A stretch of 64,000 nucleotides of DNA from Agaricus subrufescens. Taxonomy: Eukaryota > Basidiomycota > Agaricomycetes > Agaricales > Agaricaceae. The position numbers and the translations under genes are program-made. The notes below the pieces were generated by a model that saw only the letters and a list, made by a program, of their open reading frames with translations, did no database searches and was not told the DNA's origin. The DNA lies in the NCBI GenBank assembly GCA_029945375.1, contig CM057060.1, positions 372,001 through 436,000 on the forward strand. The letters are read 5' to 3'. Shown piece by piece: positions 47,916 through 59,687 of this stretch (position 1 is its first letter; each line of letters begins with the position of its first letter).

Positions 47916-48869
47916 ACCTCGTCAAAACCACTGATGTTTGACAATCCAATCTGAATAGTCTCTAGTCTGACACAACAGAGTCAGAGCCACCTTGGCTGGT
48001 GATCGTCAAGGTAATTCGTGTCACATTAGCTCAATCACAATCAGGTGTCTAATATCTTGATGGAACGTCTGGTGTCAGTCTCTTCTAGTTTTTCCCTCTT
48101 ACGCTTGTGTGATTATTCATAACCAACCCTTGACTGTTGCAAGATTATTCTATACTTCCGTTCTCGTCGCAGGACAAACTCGCAATTTCGGTTCGAGGAG
48201 CACATGGCAGCTCAATACGATGGTTGTGCTTTTCTCAAATTTGTCTGCCGACAAGAGGTGAGCCAAGGATTTCCTACTTATCAATGGCAGTGAAATCGAT
48301 AGACTGGGCTAGTTGTCCACTGCAGGCTCCAGTAGGAACTGCTAGTCTCTTGAACAATAGACTAAGCTCACAAAGCCAAATGTACACCCTCTGTGATAGT
48401 GATCAATTTTCGGAACGTCCAATCAGATATTTTCGCGGCCTTTCAGGCAATCACCTCCACTTATTAATCTCAACAAGGAACTTTATGACCTCCTCCGGAT
48501 CGGGCTCGAACAATCTCGGCAGCCTTCTTGTTTGATATAGGTCTTGAGCGCCCGTTGCGGAGAACCTGGCCCATAGAATCCAGAATGATCGGTACAGTGT
48601 TTCATTCTCTCTACCATTAACGTCAGGATGCTCGTACAATGGGACAAGTATCATGATGAATTTTGCGATCCATCGCGCTCTATGACACATTAAACTTTAG
48701 ATCGCATTGGCAGTACGTGACAACAGGTTTACGTCCATAATATGCCCTGATTCAAAAAATAGACCGCATGAACCATATTTAATCCTACTCTTGGACCTTA
48801 ACATTTCTGCTTTTGACTCCCCCACTTTCCAGCTTCCAAGAAGCCCGCGCCTCCCCCCCTCCCGGAACC
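47916..48869. other. Intergenic with one possible exon
   Basis: Holds the promoter of the plus-strand F-box gene and a possible minus-strand first exon (listed separately). I find no splice partner further down that makes a complete gene. Confidence 0.4.
48455..48690 (-). CDS. Possible first exon of an unrecognised gene
   Basis: ATG-started frame of 78 codons with protein-like composition (WIAKFIMILVPLYEHPDV, then PRLFEPDPEEVIKFLVEI), running into a GT donor after codon position 2 at 48454. It is divergent from the F-box gene 180 bases away. I could not find the following exons, so this may be a remnant. Confidence 0.27.
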
Positions 48870-49811
48870 ATGACCTACTGCCATCCTTCCACAATCCCTT
48901 ATGATGTTCTGAGCATCATATTCGAAACATATCTCAACAGCGTCCACGCTCAACTCCCCTTTCGACCTCGTCGACCTTCTATACATGAAGGTCCTCTTCT
49001 ATTATCACACGTATGCCAATTCTGGCGAGACACCGCCTTCTCCATGCCAAAGCTCTGGTCCACATTCAGCGTTGACGAATCCATGCCACATCCCCTTGTT
49101 TCTCACTTCCTAACATTGGCCGGGGAGTCACCCCTGTCACTTGATGTCTGCCTATGGTACCGCGGAGAAACTCATGCAATGACAAACGTATGGGATCTCT
49201 TACTCTCGCGGATATCCAAATGGAGATGGGTTCAACTATGGATGGACGAAGACATGACAGAGATGCTTCTTTCAAAATTCGGTTTACTACTTGAAGGCGA
49301 ACCAGGCACTCCTTGTCAATCCATGCCAGAACAATCACTCCTAGAGACAGCTGCCATCAAAGGCGGCTTCACAATCCCCAAATCATCTTCAAAAAAACTC
49401 TGGTCTTTCTTCCTTGACCAGAGATACTTTCCTCGCCTCCGCAATCTCGAATGGGCACTCGAGTTAGGCGACTGCGATTTCCTCTTTTCCGCATACTCCA
49501 ACTCCAACATCCCACAATTTAACTGGGAAAACCTCATCAACCTAACACTTACTCGCCCTCCATCACTAGTCGAGTGCCTCATGCTCCTTCAACATTGCAC
49601 CAACCTCGAGACACTGGACATTGCCATACCATCAGGCACCCCCTTAACCCCACATTACATGGAAATCGATATTCACGATGTCATGGTGGCTCCCCCAAAA
49701 TCATTACGTCAGTTGACAATAGGAGTGGGTAACCTAGTTATGAGGAAGAGAATGTATCGCTTGATTAGCTCGTGCTTAAAATCTGACGACTACGTAATCG
49801 AAGTGTATTAA
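48870..49811 (+). CDS. F-box protein
   Basis: Single-exon gene for 313 residues. The N-terminus (STIPYDVLSIIFETYL, then LLSHVCQFWRDTAFSMPKLW at about residues 43-62) is a clear F-box of the Agaricomycete type, which binds Skp1 and makes the protein a substrate adaptor of SCF ubiquitin ligases. The rest contains loosely leucine-rich segments (INLTLTRPPSLVECLMLL, LETLDIAI, LRQLTIGV) that usually carry substrate recognition in this expanded family. The ATG at 48870 is chosen as it directly precedes the F-box; the frame is open 57 bases further but without an ATG. The length is somewhat short for the family. The target is unknown. Confidence 0.85.
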   Translation: MTYCHPSTIPYDVLSIIFETYLNSVHAQLPFRPRRPSIHEGPLLLSHVCQFWRDTAFSMPKLWSTFSVDESMPHPLVSHFLTLAGESPLSLDVCLWYRGETHAMTNVWDLLLSRISKWRWVQLWMDEDMTEMLLSKFGLLLEGEPGTPCQSMPEQSLLETAAIKGGFTIPKSSSKKLWSFFLDQRYFPRLRNLEWALELGDCDFLFSAYSNSNIPQFNWENLINLTLTRPPSLVECLMLLQHCTNLETLDIAIPSGTPLTPHYMEIDIHDVMVAPPKSLRQLTIGVGNLVMRKRMYRLISSCLKSDDYVIEVY

Positions 49812-50296
49812 CTAGGACACTACCCTAGTTTACTTTTTTGACATTCAGTTGTAGGCTTATTCGCGCCAGCGGTGTCTAGAAATAGAAAATCATTGATAGA
49901 AATTCACAGATTGATGATCTGATCAACTGTTACTTATTGCTTCAGCACTTCCATTCTGGCAATCCACGCCCTTATTGTCTTCTCAGCCAAATGAGTTTGG
50001 ACCTCACTCAAAATCACTGATTGCTCCGGAACTTGCTTCAGTGCACCTATCATATGCAACGATATATTCTCATGCCACCCAAAACATTCATCTCATCTCA
50101 GGTCCAGCACCAGCGGGGAATACTCGATTCATACAATGTATATAGAACATGATAAAAAAAAAATACATAACACATTTTATGCTATCACGGTATACATTTG
50201 CAATACACAAAACGAGAGGGGGCTCTGCTTGCACAAATGCAGAAGAAAAAAAAAGGAACAAGATTTATGAAACAATTTGCGGGAAAGAAGAGGGAA
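49812..50296. other. Convergent intergenic spacer
   Basis: Tail-to-tail spacer between the F-box gene and the SAPS gene. AT-rich with several poly-A/T stretches (for example near 50155-50162) expected of the 3' ends of both genes; nothing else seen. Confidence 0.5.
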
Positions 50297-53200
50297 TCAA
50301 GCCCGTCTCTCAACTCTCCTAATCTCTTCAAATCCATCACTTCCACCCGCAATAGTCCAACTTCCACTCGTAGGCGTCAACAGCGAATTCTCATCATCAT
50401 CAACACCTCTCCTATCTCCCTCTTCTCTCTTTTCACCATCACCACTAGCATCATCACCTCCACTCTTCTCCGTACTAGACGAAGCCGATGACGACGCAGC
50501 AAGCGTAGAACTCTCCGGAGCAAAATCACTCCCAAAAGAAGCCGTCGTACTACCACCACCTGCAGCACCAGTACCAACACCACCATCAACAGGTCCAAAA
50601 TCAGTATCCCCATCCGCACTCTGGAAATCACCAAAATCTCCAAAACTCTCAAACGAAGAATCATCCATATCATCCGAGAAAGATGAAGAAAGTGGGGCAC
50701 TAGGCGACGACGACGTGTTATTCGCTACCGCGGCTGAATCCGAAAATGGTCCAAACACATCCTATAGAAAAAGAAAAAGGATATACCCCAGGCGAAGAGA
50801 ATCAACATCAGAATCAGAAGTGAGGGGTGAGAGAGGGGGGGGAAAGGGAGTTGTTGAACGTACATCATCATGTGAAACGAAGTGTTCGCCAGCGCCGGAC
50901 GATGCAGGTGCGAACGAGTCCTAAGATTAGATTTTAAAAGAAGAGCTCCTCCAAAAGATCAGAACATACATCGAAACCAGATGCATCCAAAGGTCGTCGT
51001 TCTGATATCATCCCAACAACAGGTCTTCTTGCCGAAAGCGGCGGACTGCCAAGATTGAAGTTTGACTGAGATAACCATCCTCCTCCCTCTTCATCATCCG
51101 AAGAATCAGATGACTCTCCAAGATGATTTGATGATTGTAATTCTTGGGCAAGATATCTCGCAAACTGCAATGAAATGATACACATCAACTCAAGAATGGA
51201 AGAGTCAATAGCAAATACTCACATGAGTCGTTCTTGAATTCCCATACTTTTCTTCATCATCACTATCACTATCATCTTGTACCCCACCACCCGTAAGCGA
51301 CCCAAAATCAGCAGTATTCCTCACTTCTCGTCCAGCACTACCTACCGAACCTACCCTCCTCAATTGACCTCTACCTCCCCCACCCGAACCCGAAGGCCCA
51401 ACATCCTCAGGCACGTCTGCTCTCCTCCCCTCAATATCACCTTGCTCAATCTCAATAATCCCGTGCTGCTGTTGCCTTGACCGAAAACTGTCCATAGCGT
51501 TCTCATCCAACCTCAACCCCGGGAACATAGCATTTCCACCAGCTTCCCCTTCATCGACAATCATCCTACCACCACCACCCTTATCACCCGCCGTCATACC
51601 ACCCCTCTCAATCCCTCCTTCATCCACACTGATCCTAAGTGCACCACCGCCAGACATGTTATTACCACCACCAATAACACTGTTACCACCCGCATTCGGT
51701 TTCGGTCCACCCAGAGTACACCTATCCTTCTTCTTCGTCTCCGAATACCTCCCTTGCACATATTCATCCCATTCAGGTTGAGGTGCACAAGCCGTAATCG
51801 AGGATTGCAAATCCGCCGGATAACGTTCCAAAGCAGATATAACATCTTCCGCCAAAAGAGTCAAATGACCCATATACCCTATCCTAACGCTTTTCGATTT
51901 TGCACTATAAATTTTTCATGACACTGTTAGTCTTTTTTCCCGTAAGAGCAAAGAAAGAATATCACCTCTCGACATCATTCAATTTCTGTCCATCCACAAT
52001 CCTCTGCATCAATTTCGCATCCTTGAACAAAGAAACGACCAACTCCCTATTCAACCCTCCTTCAACATTACCCGTCAAAATTTGATGAATAACATCATAC
52101 ACAGCGCTATGTAAAAAATTATTCCACTTGAATTCGAAAAACAAGTCCTGATAAACGTGTCCCCAATCGTAGTCAATATATAATATAAAACACACAATAA
52201 GAATGAATGAGACATACCAAAAGTGTAGACAAGATCTCTAAATCCAGTAATCTCTGCTTCAATTGACTCCCAGGCGTTTGCGATAAATCAGGCGGCACTT
52301 CCGGCAACGTCGCCCGTCTCGAGCTTCTCCTCGAAATTGAACCTCTCGAAACCCTCGACAGTTGCGGCGTGAGCGCATTCTCGTCATATTCTGCTGCAGA
52401 CGAAGAAAGTACCGCCATCTGAACATCCACATCCGGATTAGCCGGCCTCGGTATCTCTTCTTCCCGTTGAGGACTCGTTACATTAGTAGTGCCTTCACCT
52501 TCCGATTTCGCTTCATCAGCCACTATACTAGTCGGCGATTCAACCAACGGTTGTGACTGTCGTTGGTGTTGGTGTTGTCGTTTCGAAATCGTAGCGGGTG
52601 TCGTATCAATCCTCAATCCTTTACTTCCACCACCGGCTTTAGGTTGCTGTTCATCATCGTCACCAACAGCAATTTCTACCATCTTGCCAACGTCATCATC
52701 GTCTTCGTCATCTTCACTACTGCCTGGACTCCCAGTCATATCGGAGCTCCCAATACTAGCCGTCTCACCCTCCCTATCATCACTTCCAACTCCTTGCGAC
52801 CTATACTTTTCAGCAGGAGCAGTAGACCCTCCTCCTCCCATACCCGTGATAGGCAGAGGTTCACTATCACTCATCGTCATCATCATCCCGCTATCACCAT
52901 CATCCACATCATCTTCGTCCTCAGTTGTCTCAACACCCCTCTCATCAAACTCAGAAGATCCATTCAACTGAATGACCTGGGCTAGATCCTCTAGCGCCGA
53001 TAGACCACCTTGCAGCCGTCCTTTAGAGTCATACAGCCCATCGTGAATAGAAGCCCGATTAAGCAGTGCCATATTCGAACAATGTAAAAGTTCCGCAAAC
53101 AGTTCGCAAATTCGAAACCGTTCAAATGTCAGAGGTGTCACAGATCCAACTGTCGTTTGGATATCCCCGCCCTGACCATCACCGTTCAGAAACGACGACA

Positions 53201-54619
53201 AGGCAGTGAGATACAAAAAGGACATACCAACGACCTAGGACTCTTCAAGAACGTTTTCAGCTGTTCCATACTCTCGCTAACAACACCTAGCACTGGTCCA
53301 AGATTAACAACACCCATCCGATTAACCAACTCCTTCATAGCATGTTCCAGTATTTCTCTTGTCTCATCAGGATTATTCCCCGCCTCCTCTGTAAGATGTT
53401 GCTGAAGAGAAATAAGTCGGTTCCGGAGAGTATGAAATAGATACGGTTCAAAGTAATCCGAGTTGTTTTTGCGAATGAGTTCGATGATGATGGAGATGGA
53501 ATTGGTGACCGAGGAGATGGATGAATCTAATGAGGGAAGTGTTTCCGTGTCTATCTCGGGTATGGGCTCTGAATGAGACGACGCATCACTGGGAGCGTCT
53601 GGGGGGGTTGTCTCGGGAACAGTGAAATCATGCACAATATACGATGTCATCTTCTCCACCATCTCTTGTGATGCCAGTTCTCTAGCGAACAGATTCGACG
53701 CAGGTGAGGGATCTAGAAGACCTGAAGCAGGTGTCGGCGTAGCCATCGAAATAATCCCCTTGATGAGATCTGCCACGGCGTTGTGCATGTCGCTCGAATG
53801 TTGCGGAGATAGCATGTCTACGAGTCTCGGAATGAAGTTCTGGGAGGACAACCACTACACGACCAATGGTCATCAGAACGCCAGGATGGGAGAGCGGGAG
53901 CGACACGTACCTCAATGACCTCCCCACACCGTTGATGCTCATCCAACGATATAATCTGCACAATAAGATCAACAAACGAGGAACACTCAATGTGCCTCAA
54001 CAGCCGTTCGACGATATTCGGCTGGGACTGTATAAACGCCAGCATCTAATCGGCCATGAGCAAACCAGCAAGGGGGGGCGACGAAAAAATCAACCTTTTC
54101 AGGCCATTTGAGAATGAAACCCAAGTTGATTTTGACGAAATGGGAAGCCATGACCATGCGTGTCTTCATGTCATCCGGCGACCGGTCGAGGACAAACTCC
54201 CAAAAGGGGGCGAGGACGACATCGGCCTTGCCCACACAGGTGGCGGATATGGACCAAATGTCGCTGCAGAGGACTTCTGTGGCCACGTAGGGATACCTAG
54301 AGACGCGGTGAGTGGTAGCCGCGGCGCCGAGCGAACGGAGACGGCGCACTTGAATCTGTCCTTGCCCTCGATCTCTATCTCGCCGGTGACATATGCAAAG
54401 AGCCGGTGGAGGACGCCGACTCTGCCAAAGTACTCGGCGAGGCGCGAGTTCTGGGCCTTGCACTCCTGGAGGAGATCGTCCTGGTCGAGGATGGTTGCGA
54501 GGGAGGCCTCCTTGTCGATGAGGCTCTCGATGGCGGAGGCGTTGTGGAAGCCGAATCTGCAAAAGAGGGCTCTGAGCGCGGGGGCAGTCTGGGGCAGCTG
54601 GCGAATACCTCCAGAACAT
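50297..54619 (-). CDS. SAPS-family protein (Sit4/PP6 phosphatase-associated subunit)
   Basis: Regulatory subunit of the Sit4 (PP6-type) protein phosphatase, acting in TOR signalling and cell-cycle control. Eleven exons: 54619-54609, 54556-54350, 54296-54095, 54045-53911, 53854-53228, 53171-52218, 52147-51966, 51904-51223, 51164-50970, 50920-50864, 50761-50297; all GT-AG and in phase, 1238 residues. The first coding exon is only 11 bases (MFWR). The SAPS domain is recognisable throughout: FGFHNASAIESLIDKE, ILDQDDLLQECKAQNSRL, KYPYVATEVLCSDIWSI, FIQSQPNIVERLLRHIE, ADLIKGIISMA, LFHTLRNRL, CELFAELLHCSNMALLNR, and after a long acidic insertion (about residues 470-690) EFKWNNFLHSAVYDVIHQIL and IGYMGHLTLLAEDV. 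The C-terminal third is acidic, Ser/Gly-rich with DDSSFESFGDFGDF near the end. Its start lies just 53 bases past the AP-2 mu stop. Confidence 0.96.
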
Positions 54620-54672
54620 CGCAGTCGCAGGCAAGTCTATTTCTCCTTATATGGTAACTACCTATCTACTGC

Positions 54673-56518
54673 CTAGCTAGAACTGGACCCGCAATTCTCA
54701 GCACACGCGCGCCGCAGAGCCACAGCACTCACCCGGATCTGGTACGTCCCCTCCGCCTTCGTCAGGTACCGCACCCACTTGATGCTCTGGTAGTTGCTCC
54801 GCTCAAACACCTTCAGGAACCGCACAATCAGCCCCGACGCCGTGAACATCAGCACCTGGAAGTCCACGTCGATCGGCGGCCGCGCCCACACCTGCCGCGT
54901 CGTCGTGCTCGTCAGATACGCCGTCGCCGTGAACGTGCACTCCTGCCCCCCCTGCACCCGCGGTATCCTGCACGGCATCAGCAGCGTCCCAAAAGTCGCG
55001 CCATCCGAGCCCACTCACTTCCACACGACCACATTCTCCGCCGGGGCATACTTGGCCTTCCCGTTCGCCACCTTGCAGTCCACCGTCGTCGTGTTCAGCG
55101 GCGTCGGAATCCGCAACACAACACTCGTCGCCGACAGCTTGCTGTCAAAATTCGTCCTGACCACAATCGTATACTGAACCTGAGACGTCCCGATCTCGTT
55201 CACCGTCGGCACCACTCGCAAGGGAAGCTTGACATTGCTCGTAGATCGGTACCTTTGATCCAACAATGAGTCCTCTCCGCAAAAAGCCTAATTGATGACT
55301 TGCCGCATGAGTTCAAAATCCCCGTCGGGAGGAATGAAGCTGATCGTCCTTGTGCTGTTAAAATCATGCAACCGCACACACTGATGAAAACGACAATCAT
55401 CCAGCTCTACAGCGTCACTCCCTCCACGATCACTCTTGTCAATAACCAATTTATCGTTCAAACCAAACTTGCATTCAGGTGTACCCGAGAGATACGCACG
55501 CATCTGGATATGCCCATCCACATCCGCTCTTAGAATAGTCCCTTGTACAAGCCTCAAAACGCGAGATACTCCTGAGTAAAAGAACTGCACCTTTTGCGCT
55601 CATGCTAAGATTGACCAGTTCCACTACATCAACGAAAGCTTCGTTCTTCTTATACTTCACATCACCCCTCCTCCAATTCGTAGCTCCAGTAGCTTGGGAC
55701 GTAATCTTCGATGATGCCTCCTATACTCTCACATATAAAGAAGCTCCTAATCAAACATTCCAAGAAACAAACTCACAGCATTATCAGACGCGGTCGAAGA
55801 CACAATACTCTCCGTCGTAATATACGTCTTCAACGTATCAATCTCACTATTCTGAGGATATCCAAAATCACATATCTCTGTTCATCCAAAATAAGAGATA
55901 GAATAAACAGACAAAAGTAGAAAACACACCATCGATCAACTCATAAATCAACACAAAATTATTCTTCACACTCTCCTCATCCACCTTCCCAAAATACGAT
56001 CTCGCAATATTGATAAACCGATAACAAAACTCAAACACCAGCGCCGCATTCGCATTCGTCCTTTTCCCCAGTCAAACAAAAAAACTGAAACGAACAAGAA
56101 CAACTCACTTGGTAACAGCCACAACATAAAGATTATTCACCCGCACATGAAAGAAACTGGTAGATCCCAGCGTGATGATAGGTGACCTAACATCAGCATT
56201 CGAAACGACCTGTATCCGGAATACGTCCGCTATAGACCGCCTGTAAAACGCCCATATCACAAAGACCACATTTCAACAACCAAAATCAAACATACTTGAA
56301 GTCTGTGCGGTACAATCGCGATATAAGCACCTACAAAAGGCAAAAGCGCCAAACGTCGTGATTAGCATATTAACCTCCGAGATGATGCGCGTGGAGTGTT
56401 GCTTACTTCGCCCTTCTGATTGAAGATGAAGAACGCCTATAGAACGCATGATATATACATACATTAAGACTCGCATACGCCAGAGACAAAATAGAACTGG
56501 AATACGCACAGAAATCAT
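54673..56518 (-). CDS. apm4: AP-2 adaptor complex subunit mu
   Basis: Medium chain of the clathrin adaptor AP-2, which selects cargo in endocytosis at the plasma membrane. Ten exons: 56518-56510, 56436-56407, 56330-56296, 56240-56109, 56060-55930, 55877-55777, 55720-55591, 55541-55304, 55252-55019, 54967-54673; 444 residues (usual length about 430-440). The first coding exon is 9 bases (Met-Ile-Ser), the next 30. The longin domain shows [16 protein letters not shown] and [17 protein letters not shown]; the mu-homology domain shows [51 protein letters not shown] and [17 protein letters not shown]. Intron 8 (55303-55253) has a GC donor, GCAAGT. The extreme C-terminus is uncertain: a strong GTGAGT after QIR could start one more intron and end the protein at 54662 instead. 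AP-2 rather than AP-1/AP-3 is judged from RADVDG and the overall spacing. Confidence 0.95.
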
Positions 56519-56705
56519 AGGTGATGGACTGACGAGCGAGAGGGGGGGTGAGTTGTTACATCACCCTGTGTGACAAATCGTCACTCTAGCTCAACGTTAT
56601 TGATCTTCTTTTCTCTCGACATCCTCCAGAACCTTCCAAAGACAACACGAGGCATTCTAATATATATACAATGTTCTTCGCCGTAAACCTTAACCTGCGC
56701 CCACC
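56519..56705. promoter_or_regulatory. Bidirectional promoter between AP-2 mu and the C2H2 gene
   Basis: Only 187 bases separate the two divergent start codons. The plus side contains a TA-rich motif (ATATATATAC, around 56658-56668) about 45 bases before the C2H2 ATG. Spacing is direct; shared regulation is inferred. Confidence 0.45.
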
Positions 56706-57055
56706 ATGGTCTACAGATGTAACAACTGCAACTACCATTCCTCTTCCCCACAAATTGTCCTAGGTCACTGCAGGCGTACAGGTCATTCGCCGCAATACCA
56801 ATGCGTACAGTGCAATAGTAGACTATTCGTTAACGCCGAAGCACTCCACGACGTAAAGCTATCATTCCACGCCTTGTTTAATGTGAACTCTAAGCGTTTC
56901 TTCTAGCATCTAGAAACAGCCATCGTCCACTGCGAATGTCCTTATTGCAACAAGCCAGCATTTGGCACCCGAACCGCGCTTGATCAGGTATGCGCTCTGA
57001 CTTCTCCTCGAAAAAAAAAGTAGTATTGAAGTTAGACATAGCATATCAGAGATAA
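56706..57055 (+). CDS. Small C2H2-type zinc-finger protein
   Basis: Three exons, 56706-56852, 56907-56987 and 57050-57055, GT-AG introns of 54 and 62 bases, 77 residues. Finger 1 is C5-x2-C8-x12-H21-x5-H27 (CNNC ... GHCRRTGH). A second finger starts CVQC and gains its histidines (HDHLETAIVH) only after splicing intron 1, which supports the model. A third CxxC (CPYC) follows but then the frame ends after a two-codon exon (Arg-stop), so the third finger lacks its histidines and the C-terminus may be wrong or truncated. Small multi-finger proteins of this look are frequent in Agaricomycetes and are presumed nucleic-acid binders. It diverges from AP-2 mu. Confidence 0.68.
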
Positions 57056-57930
57056 ACACGAGATAGTAAGGATTATGGTGACGGATCAACCCAACGAGCG
57101 CACCCCGCTATTCCGAGGGGATGGCAGCGCAGAGGAGGACACGGAACGCTCTTTTTCTTGGCGCAAATTGTTCTGCGGTTGCTGCTGATACCTGAAATTA
57201 ATACCGAGAATACGCAACCGAATGAAGTGTATTTTTACTAACCAAGTAAAACGATAAAGGGTAAACGCTCCGAGGAAATGCGTGGCAGCGCACCTCTAAG
57301 CCCGACACATATCATCGAAGCGAAAGAAAGCTATCGCTTATTAGGTTGAATTTCATCTTCCGAAACCAGTGACAACAACCCTTCCCCATCCTTCGAATGT
57401 CGGCCATGCTGAACTGACCACCTTGTGATATTGAATGAGAAAGCGGATATGGTTACAAATACATATGTATTCCACTCACTTTGTTACCGTCACAGTCGCA
57501 GTGGAAAATGTTCTGCGCGCTGACAGTTTTGAACGAGTTACCAATCCGTCTTCTCTGAAATTATTGATGAGTAGGGTCACAAACACTGAGTTATCAAATT
57601 AGTCAGATATGACCAGCAGTGCTGAAAAGGGATAGATATTCCATATCTTCCAGGTTAGAAAGATGACGACCTTGAGATGAGAAACATCCTAGAATCAACG
57701 TTTAGAGCTCATCGAGCGGGAAAGCTTGTTTGCGACGTTCATAGCAAAGACCCAATTGTTCGTTCAATAGCAATTATATAGATATTATGCAAGCAGGCGA
57801 AGTGGTAATGTTGCAATTAAGCAACCCTCTTGACCGCGTCTATAATGGATAGAAGGGTATCTAAATAAAGCTAACAATCTCATCAAAAAACTTGACCAAC
57901 AGACACAGTTACACGAGACAAAACTGTACC
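57056..57930. other. Intergenic, no supported gene
   Basis: About 0.9 kb between the C2H2 gene and mL54, with only short frames on both strands; nothing recognised. Confidence 0.5.
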
Positions 57931-58356
57931 TCATTGAGTCGACATGAAATTCCTATCTTTAATCCTCTGCTTATTCTCCCTCCTCCGTTTCACTCTCTCA
58001 GCTTTACTCCCCGGCCCATCATCTTCATAAACCCTAGGTTGCAAAATCGTCCAAAGCCATTCAGGGTATTGGTCATCAGGTAAGGCAAGCACGACCGCTT
58101 GGTTTTTGAGGTAGTTCACCCCTTCAATTTTGGTGTTTTCGGTGCATGACGATACGGGTGTTGGCGGGGCGGCTATGTCATGATGGGTTTGAGTTATGGT
58201 TGGGGTTGGATACGGTTAGAGAGCACGCGTACTTGGTGCTTGTTTTTTGCGGGTTTCGTCGTTTGTTGCTGTGCTGGCTGGGGCTGTGGAGGTGTTGCGG
58301 CGGACGAGGAGAGAAAGTTGGTTTGGGCGTCGGTACAGGACGCGGAGCAAGGACAT
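57931..58356 (-). CDS. mrpl37: Mitochondrial large ribosomal subunit protein mL54
   Basis: Mitochondrial 54S ribosomal protein of the mL54 (yeast MRPL37) family. Exons 58356-58233 and 58172-57931 with a 60-base GT-AG phase-1 intron, 121 residues (yeast relative about 105). The N-terminal 20 residues (MSLLRVLYRRPNQLSLLVRR) are basic, hydrophobic and free of acids, a typical mitochondrial presequence. The family core is clear: GVNYLKNQAVVLALPDD, QYPEWLWTILQPRVY, then a basic helix (RVKRRRENKQRIKDRNFM). The start is the ATG that opens the presequence; an ATG further upstream would precede an acidic stretch not suited to import. Confidence 0.95.
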
Positions 58357-59687
58357 TTTGGTGTGACGTGACAAACGTAACGTGCTTTCAGATGATGTTG
58401 TCACGTCACCTCGTTCACTCTCATCCTTGAGGCTATCGAAGTGAATTTTCATGAGCTTACTCTGTTGCAATAATTTACCGCCTATAATAGATATTAAAGC
58501 TTGAAGTATTTTTACCTCATGTATAACTTTGTATCATGAAGCTTGTTGTAGGGTTTACTTTAACACCAACGGACATATCATTTGAACCTTAGGAGAATGG
58601 AACCTGATGGAACAGCACGCCAGAGTAGAACAATGTTGATAAGTAGGTAGGGCATAGCTGGTCTCAGAACACTATGGATCTGGTCTAGAAATATGTCGTG
58701 TCAACAACACTACACTCACTTGCGCATATGGCTAGCTGATATCCTTTTAATGTACAGTAAAACGAATACTGCATGATTAGATCTATGGTCTCACTCCTTC
58801 AAATGTAGGCCAGATGTCTGTCAAGTTCCAATGCAGTACGGAGCTTATACTGGTTTAATTGACAGTATGGTCTGTTAGAAGAGCCTTTCGAACAGATTTC
58901 AAACAGGTATGACGACATTAAAACGCTATTTTCTCTATCACACAGGCATCTGGCTTACTCGAATAAAATATCCTTGCTTGAAGGCAGGTAGCTGGGCTAT
59001 TTCCATTAATTGGGTATACTAGTACCCAGGTCCCTTCCCTTTGGAAATTTCCTTTTTGAGAGAGACATGGGATGCCTAAAATTGGAATAGCGCATCGGGG
59101 ATGTTTTCAGACCTCAGGGTAGGATGCTCGAAATGTTTCGTGTGGGTGCAGGTCAACCCCATCTTTGGGGGATTTCTGACCTTCACTTGACGTTCGCCTT
59201 GTGTAGGAGGGACTAATTCTAAGAAATTTGTAATGCAGACTGTGCTGCGCGATTCGGGGAGAAAGTAAAACTCGGAAAACCAGTGACCATCTGCGTTATA
59301 CAAGGAAGCTACTGAAACCTCGCTCAGATGAATCAGGCATTAGCTTGGTTCGCTGCCTCGCGGGCGCGGGAAAACTCCGAAAGCGGGTCTCGCGCCTTGT
59401 TTTGTTCCTGATTAGGCTATAGCCCCCTGCAACACAGGCATGCGGCCAGCGTACGCTTCGACGATTGAGACGCTTCCATATGACTAAAGCAAACAAAACG
59501 CCTTTTGTCATGACATATCTGAGTCCTGGTTGCAGGAAATTATCAGTGCCCGCCTGTCCTCTGGATAGAGATGAAAATTTTGTATATATTATGCTGGACC
59601 ATCATACATCATCAATCGTCGGCCGCGTCATCCTACCATCACTTGGGAATCCTTCACATCTTGCATTCAGACACCTTTCTCTCCTCA
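58357..59687. other. Intergenic, no supported gene
   Basis: About 1.3 kb, AT-rich, between mL54 and the ABM-like gene. The frame of the latter is open for 117 bases upstream of its chosen ATG but includes no better start. Nothing else is seen. Confidence 0.5.

Noticed and set aside
52489..52985. Long plus-strand frames antisense to the SAPS gene
   Set aside because: They mirror the acidic Ser/Asp-rich low-complexity part of the SAPS protein; codon bias there leaves the antisense frames open.
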